Shown one piece after another: positions 62,017 to 64,000 of a DNA stretch of 64,000 nucleotides. The stretch is taken from assembly GCA_964369975.1 (NCBI GenBank), contig CAYJFZ010000004.1, positions 1 through 64,000 on the forward strand. Direction: 5' to 3'. Origin of the DNA: RGIG3102 sp964369975. GTDB lineage: Bacteria; Bacillota; Clostridia; Oscillospirales; Ruminococcaceae. Each line of letters starts with the position of its first letter. Within the stretch, counting starts at the first letter, position 1. The notes below the pieces were generated by a model. The model was not told the DNA's origin. It made no database searches and saw nothing but the letters and a program-made list of their open reading frames with translations. The position numbers were made by a program, and so were the translations under genes.

Positions 62017-63816
62017 TTATTCAGCTGCTAATTTATCATAGTATAATTGTAAATGCTCTGCACTTTTTTCTAAGTCTTGAGAGATAGTATTAGGATTTCC
62101 TATGAATGATGAAACTGTTGAATAAGCAGGTGCTACAAGATTATTCTTAACTTCCACGAAAACATTAGGATCTAAAGCATATAATACAGCAAGTCTTAAA
62201 TCTTGATCTAAAAGATTTGAATTTTCTCTCATATTGACAGTTAAGAATTCAACTCTTGCAGACGGACCTGTTAAAACTGTGTTTGTTGCTTCTTCTTGTA
62301 AAACTTCTAATTTTGTTTCATCAAAGCCTGCTAAGTAATCAAGCTCTCCGCTTCTGTAAGAGTTTAGCATACTATCAGCATCGCTAAAGAATTTAACTTC
62401 GATATTATCTATTAATACTTCATCTTCTTGGCTGTTTACCATATAACCAGGGTTTGGAACAAAAGTAACTCCGTAGTCTGTAATTTCTTGTACTACATAA
62501 GGGCCTGATGACCATAAATGATTTTCAACATTTTTTATAGCATTGAAATCACCGTAAAGTATATCTGTTGATCTATCATAATTTTCAAGATCAATTTCGC
62601 CATTTAAAGCTGTTACTTGTTCCTGGCTTAATATGCTTGCCCCTGTGTGAGTTAGCATATTTAAAATTTGTGGGTATGGCTCTTTTGTAGTTAATTTTAC
62701 TACTTGGTATGTGCCATTTGCATTATCTGCTGCTGTTTTATCTTCTGCAAGGCTTGATACTGTTACGCCTGCTTGTGTTTGCAATGAGTCTAAGATACTC
62801 TCGCCAGTGTCTGAATCAAGCATATCATTTAATTCGCCCATATCGCTCACTATTTCCATAGTATCAACATAAGTAAATAATGGACTTACTTTATTTGATG
62901 GAACGCTATTAGGATCAGCTGCTCTTAAAATAGAGAATATAGCATCTTCACCACCAACACGAACGCCTGTATCTACCGCTTGTCCGTTTTCAACTTTTGC
63001 AAAGTATATATCATCACGAAGTAAGAAGTAGTATTCTTGATTACCTTCTGCTATAGCAAAGCTTAATGAAAGCGCATTATCAACGCTTACTTTATCTTCT
63101 TCATTAAGAGTTACTAAGCGAGTGTTACCATAAGAAGTAGTACCTGCTACTGTTGTATCATTTACTTGAGTTGGGTCTAAGTGAGAGATAACACCGCTGT
63201 TGTTAATACCCATTGTCAAAGTTCTTGTTTGTCTTAATGATTCATCTGCATAGTCATAAGTATTCCAAGGCTGAGAAGATGCAACACGAAGTTTTATGCT
63301 ATCGCCATCTATTACAGTATTATTAAAAACATGTAATGACATTGTTTGGTATAAAGGGATAACATACGCCATTTCGCCTACTAAATATTCTTCTAATGTT
63401 TTATAAGTTTCCATGTATTCCTCAGCTGTTTGAGAAGCTGCTAAAGCTGCAAGCTCATCTATATAAGGATCGCTTAAAGCGCCGTGGTTAACGCTTGAAG
63501 TTGATGTGTATAAACTACTTATAGAATAGTCTGGATTTGCAGTACCTGTTGTCCAGCCACTATATTCTAAATCGAATTCGCCTGTTGTCGCTGTTGTAAT
63601 TCTGTCTGATAAGCTTGGTGAAATTTCTGTATCTACTTCAAAGCCTGCTTTTCTAAGTTGGTCTGCAATAACATTTGCATCCTCTTCGTATCTTGAGTCA
63701 ACTAACAGTCTTAGTGTAACTGGCTCATTCGTTGTTTGTGCTTCCTCGGTGTTTGTGCAAGCTACTAAGCTTAGCGAAAGACACACCGCCAATAAAAGTG
63801 CTACTATTTTTTTCAT
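62017..63816 (-). CDS. circularly permuted SBP family 5 peptide-binding lipoprotein
   Basis: 599 aa. Lipoprotein signal with lipobox SLVAC (Cys20). Residues ~33-190 (VTLRLLVDSRYEEDANVI, ADQLRKAGFEVDTEIS, EFDLEYSGWTTGTANPDYSI, YVIPLYQTMSLHVFN) correspond to the C-terminal third of ordinary family 5 proteins. The usual N-terminal start (RTLTMGINNSGVISHLDPTQ) appears only at ~198 and is followed in normal order by FLLRDDIYF, LWSSGPYVVQEI and LRLAVLYALDP. The protein ends at LEKSAEHLQLYYDKLAAE, the equivalent of DKAKELMEQAGY in the normal protein at 34338. The cut point is therefore the loop after that helix. The permease genes are not in the window. Confidence 0.85.
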   Translation of the reverse strand: MKKIVALLLAVCLSLSLVACTNTEEAQTTNEPVTLRLLVDSRYEEDANVIADQLRKAGFEVDTEISPSLSDRITTATTGEFDLEYSGWTTGTANPDYSISSLYTSTSSVNHGALSDPYIDELAALAASQTAEEYMETYKTLEEYLVGEMAYVIPLYQTMSLHVFNNTVIDGDSIKLRVASSQPWNTYDYADESLRQTRTLTMGINNSGVISHLDPTQVNDTTVAGTTSYGNTRLVTLNEEDKVSVDNALSLSFAIAEGNQEYYFLLRDDIYFAKVENGQAVDTGVRVGGEDAIFSILRAADPNSVPSNKVSPLFTYVDTMEIVSDMGELNDMLDSDTGESILDSLQTQAGVTVSSLAEDKTAADNANGTYQVVKLTTKEPYPQILNMLTHTGASILSQEQVTALNGEIDLENYDRSTDILYGDFNAIKNVENHLWSSGPYVVQEITDYGVTFVPNPGYMVNSQEDEVLIDNIEVKFFSDADSMLNSYRSGELDYLAGFDETKLEVLQEEATNTVLTGPSARVEFLTVNMRENSNLLDQDLRLAVLYALDPNVFVEVKNNLVAPAYSTVSSFIGNPNTISQDLEKSAEHLQLYYDKLAAE

Positions 63817-64000
63817 TCTAATTTTCTCCTTTAAATCTTTTGCAAACTCTTTTAACTAAAACTTATTTTAACAATCTAAATTTTCTTTTTTATAATTTAA
63901 TTAAAGGCTTTTAGTAGCTTTCAATTTATAATAAAAACTAAAACCGGATTTTATAACTGGGTTAGTTATTGCTTGCTAATTTAAGTTGTAGTTTAACATT
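63817..64000. other. right edge, intergenic
   Basis: A+T-rich, upstream of the permuted binding-protein gene. GGAG just before its ATG is the ribosome site. No gene or clear promoter recognised. Confidence 0.5.

Overview
The window is strongly A+T-rich and carries genes typical of an anaerobic, spore-forming member of the Clostridia (Bacillota). These include a SpoVT-type AbrB regulator, AddAB instead of RecBCD, class 1B dihydroorotate dehydrogenase (PyrD+PyrK), several ferredoxin-type enzymes, Rnf-like membrane proteins, oligopeptide ABC importers with lipoprotein binding proteins, and sharp TTGACA-17-TATAAT promoters. I cannot place it below class level from sequence alone; a lineage near Lachnospirales or Peptostreptococcales would fit. 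No phage, IS, CRISPR or rRNA operon is visible.

Layout. 0.1-3.8 kb: heterodimeric ABC exporter (minus). 3.9-6.4 kb: trmB, spoVT, tRNA-Arg(ACG), and two intergenic stretches full of decayed palindromic repeats. 6.4-8.4 kb: HD-GYP-type protein. 8.4-17.1 kb: a seven-gene peptide-uptake operon (binding protein, two permeases, two ATPases, a small membrane protein, an oligoendopeptidase). Its DppC-type permease contains a complete seven-repeat RCC1 propeller. 17.2-22.0 kb: ArsR-type repressor, EAL protein, GNAT, and trmN6-like/rsmI/yfcE. 22.1-28.6 kb: rpe followed by three Rnf-related genes (D, E, A only) and a putative glycosidase-like secreted protein. 28.7-30.5 kb: ferredoxin-type aldo/keto reductase and a DUF1461-type membrane protein. 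30.5-35.8 kb: a second, ordinary peptide importer. 36.1-42.1 kb: DUF1622 protein, QueG-like protein, ABC export pair, birA, glpP, ung. 42.4-52.0 kb: complete UMP biosynthesis cluster pyrB-C-carA-B-K-D-F-E. 52.3-54.8 kb: PfkB kinase and MATE exporter. 55.0-61.6 kb: addB-addA. 61.7-63.8 kb: DUF378 protein and a third peptide-binding lipoprotein.

The most unusual items are four. (1) The D-E-A set of Rnf-like membrane proteins lacks all four cysteines that hold the intramembrane iron-sulfur centre in RnfA/RnfE, has no C, G or B partner, and its D subunit carries an ~830-residue basic, repetitive tail. (2) The DppC permease has an extracytoplasmic RCC1 propeller. (3) The last binding protein (62017-63816) is circularly permuted relative to the other two in the window. 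(4) The pyr operon promoter is predicted to start transcription at AATTTTGG, the kind of start used for UTP-sensitive reiterative transcription at E. coli pyrBI, and no pyrR is present.

How the genes work together: the two peptide importers plus the cytoplasmic M3 peptidase suggest growth on peptides. The pyr cluster makes UMP from bicarbonate, glutamine and aspartate. HD-GYP and EAL proteins point to cyclic di-GMP turnover. A dispersed palindromic repeat occurs near spoVT, behind tRNA-Arg and at the 3' end of ung, where it appears to supply the last codons of the gene.
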